This document shows positions 54,367 to 62,547 of a stretch of DNA of 64,000 bases, piece by piece. Source of the DNA: an uncultured Acidobacteriota bacterium (GTDB lineage: Bacteria; Acidobacteriota; Terriglobia; Terriglobales; Acidobacteriaceae); assembly GCA_903851035.1 (NCBI GenBank), contig CAINND010000024.1, positions 62,001-126,000 of the forward strand, in the 5' to 3' direction. The stretch's first letter is position 1; each line of letters starts with the position of its first letter. The notes under the pieces were generated by a model, which worked only from the letters and a program-made list of their open reading frames with translations, was not told the DNA's origin and searched no databases. Position numbers and translations under genes: made by a program.

Positions 54367-55341
54367 ATGGCTGAGACGATTCTGGTGATTGCAGAGCAGC
54401 GCGAGGGCAAGTTGAACCGCGTCTCGCTGGAGACAATTGTTGGCGCGCAGGCGCTGGCCAAGCAGACGGGCTGGACGGTGGAGGCCGCGCTGGTGAGCGG
54501 CGGCAACGCTCCCGTGGACGAGTTGAAGGCAGCCAAGCTGGCGCGGATTTACTCCGTGGAAGGCCCCGAGTTGGCGCAGTACACGCCGGATGGATTTGTG
54601 GGTGCGCTGAAAGCATTGATTGAGGCGAAGCGGCCGAAGCTGGTGCTGCTGCCGCACACTTACCAAGTGCGCGACTTCGCACCGAAGCTGGCGGCCACCT
54701 TTGGAGCCGTGCTGGTGAGCGACGCCACGGGCGCCAAGTTTGAAGGCGGCAAAGTGCTGTTCATGCGCCAGATGTTCCAGGGCAAATTCACGGCCGATGT
54801 AGCGCTGGCCGGCGATGGCCCGTGGTTCGTCAGCTTCCAGAGCGGCGCCTACCGGGCGGACCAGCTCGAAGCAGGCACGGCCGACGTGGAGACCATCGCG
54901 GCGGGTTCGGCCACCATCCGCACCAAGCCCGAGGCTCCTTTCCAGGAGGCGAAGCAGGCGGTGGACCTTTCGCAGGCGGAGATCATCGTCAGCGTGGGCC
55001 GCGGCATCAAGGAGCAGAAGAACATCGCGCTGGCGCAGGCCCTGGCCGACGCCTTGGGCGGAGAGATTGCCGCCTCGCGCCCTATCTGCGACGCCGGTTG
55101 GCTGCCCATGGAGCGGCAGGTCGGCTCCAGCGGCCAGACCGTGAGCCCGAAGCTATATCTTGCGCTGGGCATCAGCGGAGCTATTCAGCACATCGTCGGC
55201 ATGAAGGGATCGAAGAGCATCATCGCCATCAACAAGGACGCCGAGGCACCGATCTTCGAAGTGGCCGACGTGGCCGTGGTAGGCAATCTCTTCGACATTG
55301 TGCCCGCACTGACGGAAGAGATTAAGAAGGCAAAGGCGTAG
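54367..55341 (+). CDS. etfA: Electron transfer flavoprotein subunit alpha
   Basis: The 324-residue protein has an N-terminal ETF domain (LVIAEQREGKLNRVSLETIVGAQALAK) and the C-terminal FAD-binding domain, with SGQTVSPKLYLALGISGAIQHIVGM and INKDAEAPIFEVADVAVVGNLFDIVPAL. Length is typical. The stop is followed after 5 bases by the left octamer array. Confidence 0.97.
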   Translation: MAETILVIAEQREGKLNRVSLETIVGAQALAKQTGWTVEAALVSGGNAPVDELKAAKLARIYSVEGPELAQYTPDGFVGALKALIEAKRPKLVLLPHTYQVRDFAPKLAATFGAVLVSDATGAKFEGGKVLFMRQMFQGKFTADVALAGDGPWFVSFQSGAYRADQLEAGTADVETIAAGSATIRTKPEAPFQEAKQAVDLSQAEIIVSVGRGIKEQKNIALAQALADALGGEIAASRPICDAGWLPMERQVGSSGQTVSPKLYLALGISGAIQHIVGMKGSKSIIAINKDAEAPIFEVADVAVVGNLFDIVPALTEEIKKAKA

Positions 55342-55346
55342 GAGTG

Positions 55347-55852
55347 GGTTTCAAAGTTTCAAGGTTTCATAGTTTCAAAGTCGCCCAGACAAACCATCGC
55401 GTTAGTGTGCCCTGTTGTGGCAGAAGGTGGAGCAACGATTGGCAAACACATATCGTGATCTGCTGGTATGGCAGAAGGCGAAGGTAATAGCAATTAGGGT
55501 ATATCGAGCCACAGAGAGCTTTCCCAAAAGCGAGGTCTTCGGGCTGTGCTCGCAAATGCGGAGAGCGGCGGTCTCCGTGGTATCGAACATCGCCGAGGGT
55601 CAGGGCCGGGGCAGTAAGCCGGATTTTGCCAACTTTCTGTGCATGGCGCGTGGCTCGCTGCTGGAACTGGAAACGCAATTAGAAATCTCACGTGAATTGG
55701 GATTCGGCAAAGAGGCAGAACTACAGGATATTGAGTCCGATTGTTACCGGTTGCTGGGTTTATTGAATCGCCTGCTCGACACGCTGAGAAAGAAGCCTCT
55801 GGGCCGCGAGTGATCTGGCCTTGAAACCTGGAAACCTTGAAACTTTGAAACC
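55347..55852. mobile_element. Octamer-array inverted-repeat element carrying a four-helix-bundle gene
   Basis: The left array (55347-55380) reads GGTTTCAA AGTTTCAA GGTTTCAT AGTTTCAA AG. The right array (55819-55852) has the same order on the opposite strand and agrees at 30 of 34 positions. They bracket one gene in the etf operon. The outer flanks are the etfA stop and the ETF-QO Shine-Dalgarno. No transposase is encoded; mobility is inferred from its dispersed relatives. Confidence 0.75.
55439..55813 (+). CDS. Four-helix-bundle protein (S23/IVS, Avd-like family)
   Basis: The 124-residue protein has YRDLLVWQKAKVIAIRVYRATESFPKSE, then LCSQMRRAAVSVVSNIAEGQGRGS and a Leu-rich third and fourth helix (SLLELETQLEISRELGF, LLGLLNRLLDTLRK). 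This matches the family found in 23S rRNA intervening sequences and as Avd accessory proteins of diversity-generating retroelements. A TTG start at 55439 follows GGTGGAG by 6 nt; the longer frame from TTG 55415 lacks a site. It is enclosed by the inverted octamer arrays. Function of free-standing members is unknown. Confidence 0.88.
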   Translation: MANTYRDLLVWQKAKVIAIRVYRATESFPKSEVFGLCSQMRRAAVSVVSNIAEGQGRGSKPDFANFLCMARGSLLELETQLEISRELGFGKEAELQDIESDCYRLLGLLNRLLDTLRKKPLGRE

Positions 55853-55864
55853 TGAGAAGGAACC

Positions 55865-57571
55865 ATGATCTTTCGCACCCCACTAGAAGGCATCGAGCAT
55901 CCGGAGATGGAAGCCGATGTGGTTATCGTCGGCGGAGGGCCGGCCGGCATGAGCTGTGCGCTGCGCCTGTCGCAGCTCATTGACGAGCACAACGCCGCGC
56001 ATCCCGACTCCGCGCTGAGCAAGGAAAACATCTACGTGCTGGAAAAGGGGCGCGAGATTGGCATGCACTCGCTGAGCGGCGCGCTGCTCGACCCGCGCTC
56101 GATGAACGAGCTGCTGCCGGGCTGGGAAAACGAGGCTCCCATTGAGAGTCCCGTGACCAGCGACAGCCTGTACTACATGACGCGCACGGCGGCCTTCAAG
56201 GCTCCCATTACGCCGCCGCCCATGCAGGATCACGGCAATTACGTGATCAGCCTGAACCGCTTTACCAAGTGGCTGGGCGGCAAGGTGGAAGAGGCCGGCA
56301 TCACGGTGTTCAGCGGCTTTGCCGGCAGCGAACTGCTGTACGACGGCGACCGTGTGGCGGGCGTGCGCACCGACGACAAGGGTGTGGACAAGAACAACCA
56401 GCCCAAGGGCAACTTTGAGCCCGGCTACGATTTGAAGTCCAAGGTGACGGTGCTGGCCGAAGGGCCGCGCGGCTCGCTGACCAAGCAGCTCATCGCGCGC
56501 TTCGACCTGCTGAAAGACCGCAATCCGCAGACCTTTGGCGTGGGCGTGAAAGAGCTGTGGGAGCTGCCCGAGGGTCGCATCAAGCCGGGACAAGTCATCT
56601 ACACCATGGGCTGGCCGCTGACCACAGCCGAGTACGGCGGCGCGTGGATTTACGGCGGCAAGGACAACACAGTCTCGCTTGGCTTCGTCACCGGCCTGGA
56701 CTACCCGGACCCGCGCACTGACCCGCAACACGTTTTGCAGAGCTTCAAGCAGCACCCGATGGTGGCCAAGCTTTTGGAGGGCGGCAAGCTGGTGCGCTAC
56801 GGCGCCAAGACCATGCCCTACGGCGGCTGGTGGAGCCTGCCTCCGCTGGGCGGCGACGGATGGATGATTGTCGGCGACTCAGCGGGTTTCCTCAATTCGC
56901 AGCGGTTGAAGGGCGTGCATCTGGCCATCAAGAGCGGCATGCTGGCCGCGGAGACCGCCTTTGCCGCGCTCATCGGCGGAGACTCGTCGGCCAAGGCCCT
57001 CGGCGAATTCCAGAAGAAGGTAGATTCGAGCTGGATCAAGCAGGAACTTTACCCGGTACGCAACTTCCATCAGGGCTTTGAGCACGGATTCCTGGCTGGA
57101 ATGTTGAACACCGGCCTGCTGATGGCCACCGGCGGGCACGGACTGATGAATCGCTACGCAGGCCACCCCGGCCACACGCGCATGCTGCAGCTGTGGGACA
57201 TCATGGGCCACGGCGGCAATCGAGAGGCTCTGACCGGCCCGGCCAAGGGCGATGGCAAGCTCACGTTCGACAAACTGACCGACCTGTACCACAGCGGCAC
57301 GCGCCATGAGGAAGACCAGCCCGCGCACCTTGTGGTGATGGACACAGACCTGTGCGTGACGCGCTGCACAAAGGAGTACGGCAACCCGTGCCAGTTCTTT
57401 TGCCCGGCGAATGTGTATGAGATGGCAGAGGTGGAGGGCGGCGGCAAACGGCTGCACCTCAATCCCAGCAACTGCGTGCACTGCAAGACCTGCGACATCA
57501 TGGACCCCTACCAGATCATCAACTGGGTGCCACCCGAGGGCGGCGGCGGACCAAACTACGACGGCATGTAG
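55865..57571 (+). CDS. Electron transfer flavoprotein-ubiquinone oxidoreductase
   Basis: The 568-residue membrane-associated flavoprotein passes electrons from ETF to quinone. It has an N-terminal FAD site (VIVGGGPAGMSCALRL), a central region with GGWWSLPPLGGDGWMIVGDSAGFLN, and a C-terminal [4Fe-4S] module CTKEYGNPCQFFCPANVY plus SNCVHCKTCDIMDP. All expected Cys are present. GAGAAGGAA before the ATG abuts the right octamer array. With etfB and etfA it forms an acyl-CoA oxidation-to-respiration route. A terminator follows. Confidence 0.96.
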   Translation: MIFRTPLEGIEHPEMEADVVIVGGGPAGMSCALRLSQLIDEHNAAHPDSALSKENIYVLEKGREIGMHSLSGALLDPRSMNELLPGWENEAPIESPVTSDSLYYMTRTAAFKAPITPPPMQDHGNYVISLNRFTKWLGGKVEEAGITVFSGFAGSELLYDGDRVAGVRTDDKGVDKNNQPKGNFEPGYDLKSKVTVLAEGPRGSLTKQLIARFDLLKDRNPQTFGVGVKELWELPEGRIKPGQVIYTMGWPLTTAEYGGAWIYGGKDNTVSLGFVTGLDYPDPRTDPQHVLQSFKQHPMVAKLLEGGKLVRYGAKTMPYGGWWSLPPLGGDGWMIVGDSAGFLNSQRLKGVHLAIKSGMLAAETAFAALIGGDSSAKALGEFQKKVDSSWIKQELYPVRNFHQGFEHGFLAGMLNTGLLMATGGHGLMNRYAGHPGHTRMLQLWDIMGHGGNREALTGPAKGDGKLTFDKLTDLYHSGTRHEEDQPAHLVVMDTDLCVTRCTKEYGNPCQFFCPANVYEMAEVEGGGKRLHLNPSNCVHCKTCDIMDPYQIINWVPPEGGGGPNYDGM

Positions 57572-57598
57572 CGCGTTGGTGTGATGAAGAGGCAAAAA

Positions 57599-57624
57599 GG
57601 CCCGGGCAGCCGGGCCTTTTCTTT
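57599..57624 (+). terminator. Intrinsic terminator of the etf operon
   Basis: The stem GGCCCGG/CCGGGCC (57599-57605 with 57610-57616) is followed by TTTTCTTTT. Confidence 0.88.
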
Positions 57625-57721
57625 TGCGCAATAAGCCGAGGATGCACGGGGCAGAAAAGGCTCGAAGCCATGTGGCGGCGGCGCGCATCCAATCCTGCAG
57701 TGTTCAAAGGTAGTTTCCCCC

Positions 57722-58711
57722 ATGCCCCTTGTTGACTCTCACGGCCGCACAATCCGCGATCTCAGAATCTCCGTCACCGACCGCTGCAACTATCGCTGCG
57801 TGTACTGCCGCACGGGCGAGCACGGTGCGCAGTTTGCCGAACTGACTATGCCTGACTATCTGCGCATGGCGCGGGTCTTCGTCAGCCTGGGAATCACCAA
57901 GATTCGCCTGACCGGCGGCGAGCCGCTGCTGCGCAACGACCTTCTGGAATTAATCCGCGAGCTAGCAAAGCTGCGCACCGCCGAGGGCAAGGCTCCGGAG
58001 CTGGCGCTGACCACCAACGGGCATCTGCTGGCGGAGATGGCCGCGCCGCTGCGCCAGGCCGGGCTGACGCGCGTCACCATCAGCATGGACGCCGTCGAGC
58101 CCGAGCGCTTTGCCCGCATCACGCGCGTCAAGGGCAGCTACCAGGCGGTGCTGGAAGGGGTTCGCGCGGCGCGGCAGGCGGGGCTGGGGCCGGTCAAAAT
58201 CAATTGCGTGCTGCTGCGCGGCTTCAACGAGGATCAGGTGGAAGCCTTTGGCCGCTTCGCCCGCGACGAGCAGGTCGTGGTGCGCTTTATTGAGTTCATG
58301 CCGCTGGAAGAAGGCCGGGTGTGGAGTCCCGATGTGGTGGTGCCGCTTGCAGAGGTACTGCGGCGCATGCAGGGCTTTGCGCCCTTCCACGAGCTGGCGC
58401 ACGAAGCCAGCTCCACCGCGCGGCGCTATGCGTTTGACGATGGCCGCGGCGAGTTTGGCGTGATTGCGCCGGTCTCGCTTCCCTTCTGCGGCGCATGCTC
58501 GCGCATCCGGCTTACCAGCGACGGCAAGATACGCACATGCCTGTTCAGCCTGGGCGAATACGATCTGCACGCAGCCGTTCGCGAAGGCCGCAGCGACCTG
58601 GAGCTGGCGCGCATCATCGAGCACGCCGTGGCCCACAAGGAGGCGCGCCATCATATTGGCGAGCCGGGCTTTGTGCAGCCGGGGCGGACGATGGTTCACA
58701 TCGGCGGATAG
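57722..58711 (+). CDS. moaA: GTP 3',8-cyclase MoaA (molybdenum cofactor)
   Basis: The 329-residue radical SAM enzyme has CNYRCVYC for the first [4Fe-4S] cluster, GGEPLLR, and the second cluster FCGACSRIRLTSDGKIRTCLF. The C-terminus ends VHIGG, the two glycines important for catalysis. It converts GTP to 3',8-cH2GTP, the first step of molybdopterin synthesis. No other moa genes lie nearby. A TAGTTT box 5 nt before the ATG and no Shine-Dalgarno suggest a possible leaderless start, weaker than other cases here. Confidence 0.95.
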   Translation: MPLVDSHGRTIRDLRISVTDRCNYRCVYCRTGEHGAQFAELTMPDYLRMARVFVSLGITKIRLTGGEPLLRNDLLELIRELAKLRTAEGKAPELALTTNGHLLAEMAAPLRQAGLTRVTISMDAVEPERFARITRVKGSYQAVLEGVRAARQAGLGPVKINCVLLRGFNEDQVEAFGRFARDEQVVVRFIEFMPLEEGRVWSPDVVVPLAEVLRRMQGFAPFHELAHEASSTARRYAFDDGRGEFGVIAPVSLPFCGACSRIRLTSDGKIRTCLFSLGEYDLHAAVREGRSDLELARIIEHAVAHKEARHHIGEPGFVQPGRTMVHIGG

Positions 58712-58734
58712 ATATCTACGGCGAAAATACCCGG

Positions 58735-58962
58735 CTATTCGGAGTGGTGCTTCGCTGATTCAAGAACCTTGAAGCACCAAAATGCGGTGAGCGCAATCCA
58801 TCCGAACGCTGCAATCCAGTAGAAGCTGTCCGAGCGGCCTGCTTGATACAAAGTGATGTACTTGCCGATATAACCACCAGCGCAAAACGCCGTACTTATC
58901 GCCGCGAAAAGCCCCGTCCACACAGGAATGGGCTGCCCTTTTACCCCCGCGAACTTTCTCAT
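58735..58962 (-). CDS. Small two-helix membrane protein, unknown
   Basis: The 75-residue protein has two hydrophobic segments (about 12-34 and 45-65) and a polar C-terminus (KVLESAKHHSE). No family is recognised. It is convergent with moaA and divergent from nadA. Composition is less GC-rich than its neighbours. No Shine-Dalgarno precedes the ATG. Confidence 0.6.
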   Translation of the reverse strand: MRKFAGVKGQPIPVWTGLFAAISTAFCAGGYIGKYITLYQAGRSDSFYWIAAFGWIALTAFWCFKVLESAKHHSE

Positions 58963-59134
58963 AATCTATGAACCCCAATGAGAACCTACTGAATTGTCTT
59001 GCGCGCGAATTATATCTCCACTTGCCCAGATGGGCAGAATAGCGCCGCGTAAGGACCGTCCGGCGCCACTCTGCCCGTGTTTTTCTTGCCTCCTCCGGCG
59101 GAATTCATGCATCATTAACAACAGTACGCACCGC

Positions 59135-59281
59135 GGCTTCAACATCCCCGCGGATGGGGCCTCTGGAAAAATCGGAGGCAGTGCATCCGCTGGAGCCGGG
59201 GTAAAGGCTTTCAACATCCCCGTTCAGGCGTAGTTCCCGCGAAAAGAGAATTGCGGCCCGGACTGAAGGCAGAGAAAAAAC
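59135..59281 (+). promoter_or_regulatory. Tandem NAD+-I riboswitch (nadA RNA motif)
   Basis: Two similar domains lie in the nadA leader. Each opens with GGCTT(T)CAACATCCCCG (59135-59150 and 59206-59222) and closes with AGGCAG (59076-style end at 59076 is not meant: the closings are at 59176-59181 and 59267-59272). In domain 1, CATCC (59143-59147) pairs with GGATG (59152-59156) and GCCTC (59159-59163) with GAGGC (59175-59179). The closing AGGCAGAG of domain 2 is the nadA ribosome-binding region, 8-14 nt before the GTG, so ligand binding would hide it. This two-domain nadA motif is known from acidobacteria. Confidence 0.82.
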
Positions 59282-60400
59282 GTGGCTACATTGATCAGTA
59301 CGGCTGCATCGTGCTCGCTGGACAACTATCTTGTCCTGCCGGATCACACGATGGATGCGCGCATACGCTCCGCCCGCGAACGGCTGGGCGAAGAGTGTGT
59401 TGTGCTGGGGCACCACTACCAGCGCGACGAAGTGATTCAATTTGCCGACCACACGGGCGACAGTTGGCGTTTGAGCGACGTGGCCAGCAAGGCCCGCGGA
59501 CGCTACATCGTCTTTTGCGGCGTGCACTTTATGGCCGAATCGGCCGACGTGCTGGCGCGCCCGGAGCAGCAGATCATCCTGCCGGATTTGAACGCCGGCT
59601 GCTCCATGGCAGACATGGCGGAGATCGGCCAGGTGGAAGCCGCATGGGCGCAGTTCGTGCGCCTGGGGCTTTGCGATGAGAGCGGACAGGGCATCACTCC
59701 GCTGACCTACATGAACTCCGCCGCCGATATCAAAGCCTTTGTAGGCGAGCGCGGCGGAGCCGTCTGCACCAGCAGCAATGCCAGCGCGGCGCTTAAGTGG
59801 GGATTCGAGCGGAACGAGAAGATTTTCTTCCTGCCCGACCAGCATCTGGGACGCAACACGGGCTACGCCATGGGCATACCTCTGGACGAGATGGTGGTGT
59901 GGGATCCCTACCAGTTGCAAGGTGGACTGACCACGGAGCAGTTGCGCCGGGCACGGGTCATCCTGTGGAAGGGGCATTGCTCGGTGCATCAGAGATTTTT
60001 GCCGGAGCACGTGGAGCAGATGCGCGCGCGGCATGCGGGCATCAAGGTCATCGTGCATCCCGAGTGCCGCTGGGAGGTCTGCCAGAAGGCCGACGACACG
60101 GGCTCCACGGACAAACTGCGGCGGCTGGTGGCCGAGGCTCCGGCGGGGGCAAAGTTCGCCATCGGAACGGAGATTCACCTGGTCAACCGCCTGGCCAAGG
60201 AGCATCCCGACAAGATGGTTGTCACGCTGGACGACGCGGGCTGCCTGTGCACAACGATGTACCGCATCAGTCCGCAGCACCTGGCCTGGGCGCTGGAAAA
60301 CCTGGTCGAAGGCACTGTGGTCAACCGCATTACCGTGAAGCCGGAAGTGAAACGTTGGGCGCGGGTTGCGCTGGGGCGGATGCTGGAAATCCGCGACTGA
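59282..60400 (+). CDS. nadA: Quinolinate synthase
   Basis: The 372-residue enzyme condenses iminoaspartate with dihydroxyacetone phosphate to quinolinate in de novo NAD synthesis. It shows VLGHHYQRDEVIQFADHTGDS, VHFMAESADVL, and the three cluster Cys regions (NAGCSMAD, HPECRWEVC, GCLCTTMYR). Start is GTG; the AAGGCAG upstream is part of the riboswitch. No nadB or nadC is adjacent. Confidence 0.95.
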   Translation: MATLISTAASCSLDNYLVLPDHTMDARIRSARERLGEECVVLGHHYQRDEVIQFADHTGDSWRLSDVASKARGRYIVFCGVHFMAESADVLARPEQQIILPDLNAGCSMADMAEIGQVEAAWAQFVRLGLCDESGQGITPLTYMNSAADIKAFVGERGGAVCTSSNASAALKWGFERNEKIFFLPDQHLGRNTGYAMGIPLDEMVVWDPYQLQGGLTTEQLRRARVILWKGHCSVHQRFLPEHVEQMRARHAGIKVIVHPECRWEVCQKADDTGSTDKLRRLVAEAPAGAKFAIGTEIHLVNRLAKEHPDKMVVTLDDAGCLCTTMYRISPQHLAWALENLVEGTVVNRITVKPEVKRWARVALGRMLEIRD

Positions 60401-60419
60401 AAACGGACGAATTTCAAAG

Positions 60420-60425
60420 TAGAAT
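60420..60425 (+). promoter_or_regulatory. -10 box of the DUF2203 gene, probably leaderless
   Basis: TAGAAT lies exactly 6 nt before the ATG at 60432. CTGAAA (60397-60402) is a weak -35 at 17 nt. No Shine-Dalgarno is visible. Confidence 0.55.
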
Positions 60426-60431
60426 AGAGCC

Positions 60432-60848
60432 ATGCGAACCTTCACATTGCGCGAAGCACAGTCGATGCTGCCCATTCTGGAGAGCCTGCTGCGCAAGTCC
60501 ATTGAGGCGAAGGACCTGATCGAGACCGTGGATCAGGAGTTCAGCGAGCTGAGCGAACGCATCTTCCTGAGCGGCGGCCTGCTGGTGGACGTGCGGGCCG
60601 TGGCCCGCCGCAAGGCCGAGCGCGAAAAAGCCGTGCAGGTGGCCAAGGACACGCTCTCGGAAATCAACGCCATCGGCGTGCAGGTCAAAGACCTCGACAT
60701 CGGTCTGCTGGACTTCCCCTGCAAGATGAACGGCGAGATTGTGCTGCTGTGCTGGCGGATGGGCGAACCGCGCATCGGCTACTGGCACTCGACCGACGAA
60801 GGCTACTCCGGGCGGCAGCCGCTGGATGAGAGCATGATGGAAGAGTGA
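60432..60848 (+). CDS. DUF2203-family protein
   Basis: The 138-residue protein starts RTFTLREAQSMLPILESLL, has a long helical middle (~20-85), and ends GVQVKDLDIGLLDFPCKMNGEIVLLCWRMGEPRIGYWHSTDEGYSGRQPL. This closely follows the DUF2203 pattern (GVxxKDxxxGLxDFP, LCWxxGE, WH, GRQPL). The role is unknown. It follows nadA by 31 bases but has its own -10 box. Confidence 0.88.
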   Translation: MRTFTLREAQSMLPILESLLRKSIEAKDLIETVDQEFSELSERIFLSGGLLVDVRAVARRKAEREKAVQVAKDTLSEINAIGVQVKDLDIGLLDFPCKMNGEIVLLCWRMGEPRIGYWHSTDEGYSGRQPLDESMMEE

Positions 60849-60852
60849 ACAG

Positions 60853-60930
60853 GTTTCAACGTTTCAAAGTTTCAAAGACCTGGGGTTTCGGAGGTTTCTC
60901 ACGTTTCGGAAGTTTCGGAGGTTTGAGACC
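60853..60930 (+). repeat. Single octamer array after the DUF2203 gene
   Basis: Units GTTTCAAC, GTTTCAAA, GTTTCAAAG are followed by GTTTCGGAG, GTTTCTCAC, GTTTCGGAA and GTTTCGGAG. Unlike the other four loci, no facing array is seen downstream. It mixes CAA-type and CGG-type units, linking this array to the diverged right array at 6.4 kb. Confidence 0.7.
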
Positions 60931-60984
60931 CGGAAGTTCAGGATGACTCCGTACATCCGATAGAGATAAATCCACTAGCAATTA

Positions 60985-61018
60985 AAGAGCCCCGCCGGGA
61001 ACTCCGTGCGGGGCTTTC
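60985..61018. terminator. Bidirectional terminator between DUF2203 and aminotransferase genes
   Basis: The stem AGCCCCGC/GCGGGGCT (60988-60995 with 61008-61015) is followed by TTCC on the plus strand and by CTTTAATT on the minus strand. Confidence 0.75.
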
Positions 61019-61097
61019 CATTGCTACTCCGGATTGCTAATCGGCAGGGGTGCTGATTGCTCGCTCAGGCCGATTTCTACAAAACCAATTTCTACAA

Positions 61098-62243
61098 CTA
61101 AGCCGTTTCCTTCATCGCCTCGTCGAACTTGGCGAGGAAGCGGTCCACGCCGTCGTCGCTGGCGAGGGGGCCCATGATGCCGATGCGGAAGATTTTTCCG
61201 GCCAGCGGGCCGAAGCCACCGGCGATCTCAATGCCATGCTTTTCAAGCAGATAGGCGCGCACCTTGGCCTCGTTGACGCCCTCCGGAACCAGCACGGTGT
61301 TCAGGTTCCAGATGCGCTGGCCGGGGGCGACCAGCATCTTCAGGCCCAGGCGCTCAATGCCCGTGACAAAACGGTCGTGCGCGATCTTGTGGCGCTGCTG
61401 GCGCAGGTCGAGCGACTCCTCGTCAATCAGGGCCAGCGCCTCATGCAGCGCATAGAAGAGCGTGGCCGAGGCCGTGTGGTGGTAGCGATGCGATTCGCTG
61501 AGGTAATCGGCGATGAGCGATAGGTCGAAGTACCAACTGCGGTTGGGTGACTTGCGCTGCTTCAAGCGCTCGAGCGCGAGGGGTGAAACGGTGACCGGGC
61601 TGAGTCCCGGAGGCGCGCTAAGTCCTTTCTGTGTACAGCTATAGGCCACATCAATGCCGTTTTCGTCAATGTTAACGGGCATGGCGCCGAGCGAGGTGAC
61701 GCAATCGGCGATGACGATGGCGCCAACCTCATGCGCCGCCTCGCAGAGGGCACGGCTGCGCTGGAAGACGCCGGTGGAAGTCTCGGCCTGCACGAAGGCG
61801 ACGACCTGGGGACGCTCGCGGCGGATAAAATCAACCTGTTCTTCGGGGGTAAAGCTCTCTCCCCAGGGCTTTTCCAGGCGGACGATTTCGGCGCCGTGGC
61901 GGCGGGCCATTTCGCCGATGCGCTCGGCAAAGAAGCCGCTGACGAAGAGGGCCAGCTTGGTGCCGGGCTCGATGAAGTTGCTGACCGCCGTCTCCATGCC
62001 GCCGCTGCCGGTGGCGCTGATGGGCAGCGTCAGTTCATTGACGGTGCCAAAGACGGTGCGCAGGCCTTTCTGCACCTGCTGCGAAATCTGGAAGAAATAG
62101 GGGTCGAGGTGGCCGACGACGGGCTGGGCCATGGCCTGGTAGATGCGGGGATGGACCTGGCTGGGGCCGGGTCCGTAGAGAAGCCGCTTGGGGGCATGGA
62201 CGGAAATCCTGAAGCCGGCAGCGGTTTCAGTAAGATTGCTCAT
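61098..62243 (-). CDS. Class V aminotransferase (alanine-glyoxylate / serine type)
   Basis: The 381-residue PLP enzyme has LLYGPGPSQVHPRIYQAM at the start, ATGSGGMETAVSNF, DCVTSLGAMPVN and the PLP-lysine region YSCTQKGLSAPPGLSPV. This is the alanine-glyoxylate or serine-pyruvate aminotransferase branch. ATG 62243 has GGAG upstream and begins at the conserved N-terminus. The longer frame to 62633 enters a divergent promoter region and is rejected. Confidence 0.93.
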   Translation of the reverse strand: MSNLTETAAGFRISVHAPKRLLYGPGPSQVHPRIYQAMAQPVVGHLDPYFFQISQQVQKGLRTVFGTVNELTLPISATGSGGMETAVSNFIEPGTKLALFVSGFFAERIGEMARRHGAEIVRLEKPWGESFTPEEQVDFIRRERPQVVAFVQAETSTGVFQRSRALCEAAHEVGAIVIADCVTSLGAMPVNIDENGIDVAYSCTQKGLSAPPGLSPVTVSPLALERLKQRKSPNRSWYFDLSLIADYLSESHRYHHTASATLFYALHEALALIDEESLDLRQQRHKIAHDRFVTGIERLGLKMLVAPGQRIWNLNTVLVPEGVNEAKVRAYLLEKHGIEIAGGFGPLAGKIFRIGIMGPLASDDGVDRFLAKFDEAMKETA

Positions 62244-62547
62244 TGACGGACTCCTCAAAGATGGGTTGCGCAGGGGCAACAAAGTATTGATGTTACGCCC
62301 GGGGGGAGTATTTCGGAAGCAGAAACCCGGAGGGGCGGAGGCAGACGGCGCAAGAGAGAATAATGGCAGAACTGCTATTTTGAGACATAACCTCACTCGG
62401 TAAGGTAAAATTCCTTTATTCGCAATAGGTAAATCCACCTGTTTGGCCAAGTGGCCCGCGGGTGGGTTGTGGTCTGTCCGAGATATGATTCGGGCAGGAA
62501 GATTCAAGAAAATCGGACGGGGATATAGCTTCGTCCAGGGAGCTTGC
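62244..62547. other. Divergent intergenic region
   Basis: It separates the aminotransferase and lipoprotein genes. AT-rich around 62400-62435 (GTAAGGTAAAATTCC), which probably contains a promoter. No gene or RNA was recognised. Confidence 0.35.

Noticed and set aside
55347-55852. Octamer arrays considered as ends of a classical transposon
   Set aside because: No transposase is encoded and the ends are tandem octamers rather than a single terminal repeat; target duplications were not evident.
60853-60930. Octamer arrays considered as CRISPR
   Set aside because: Units are 8-9 bases with no unique spacers, and no cas gene is present.
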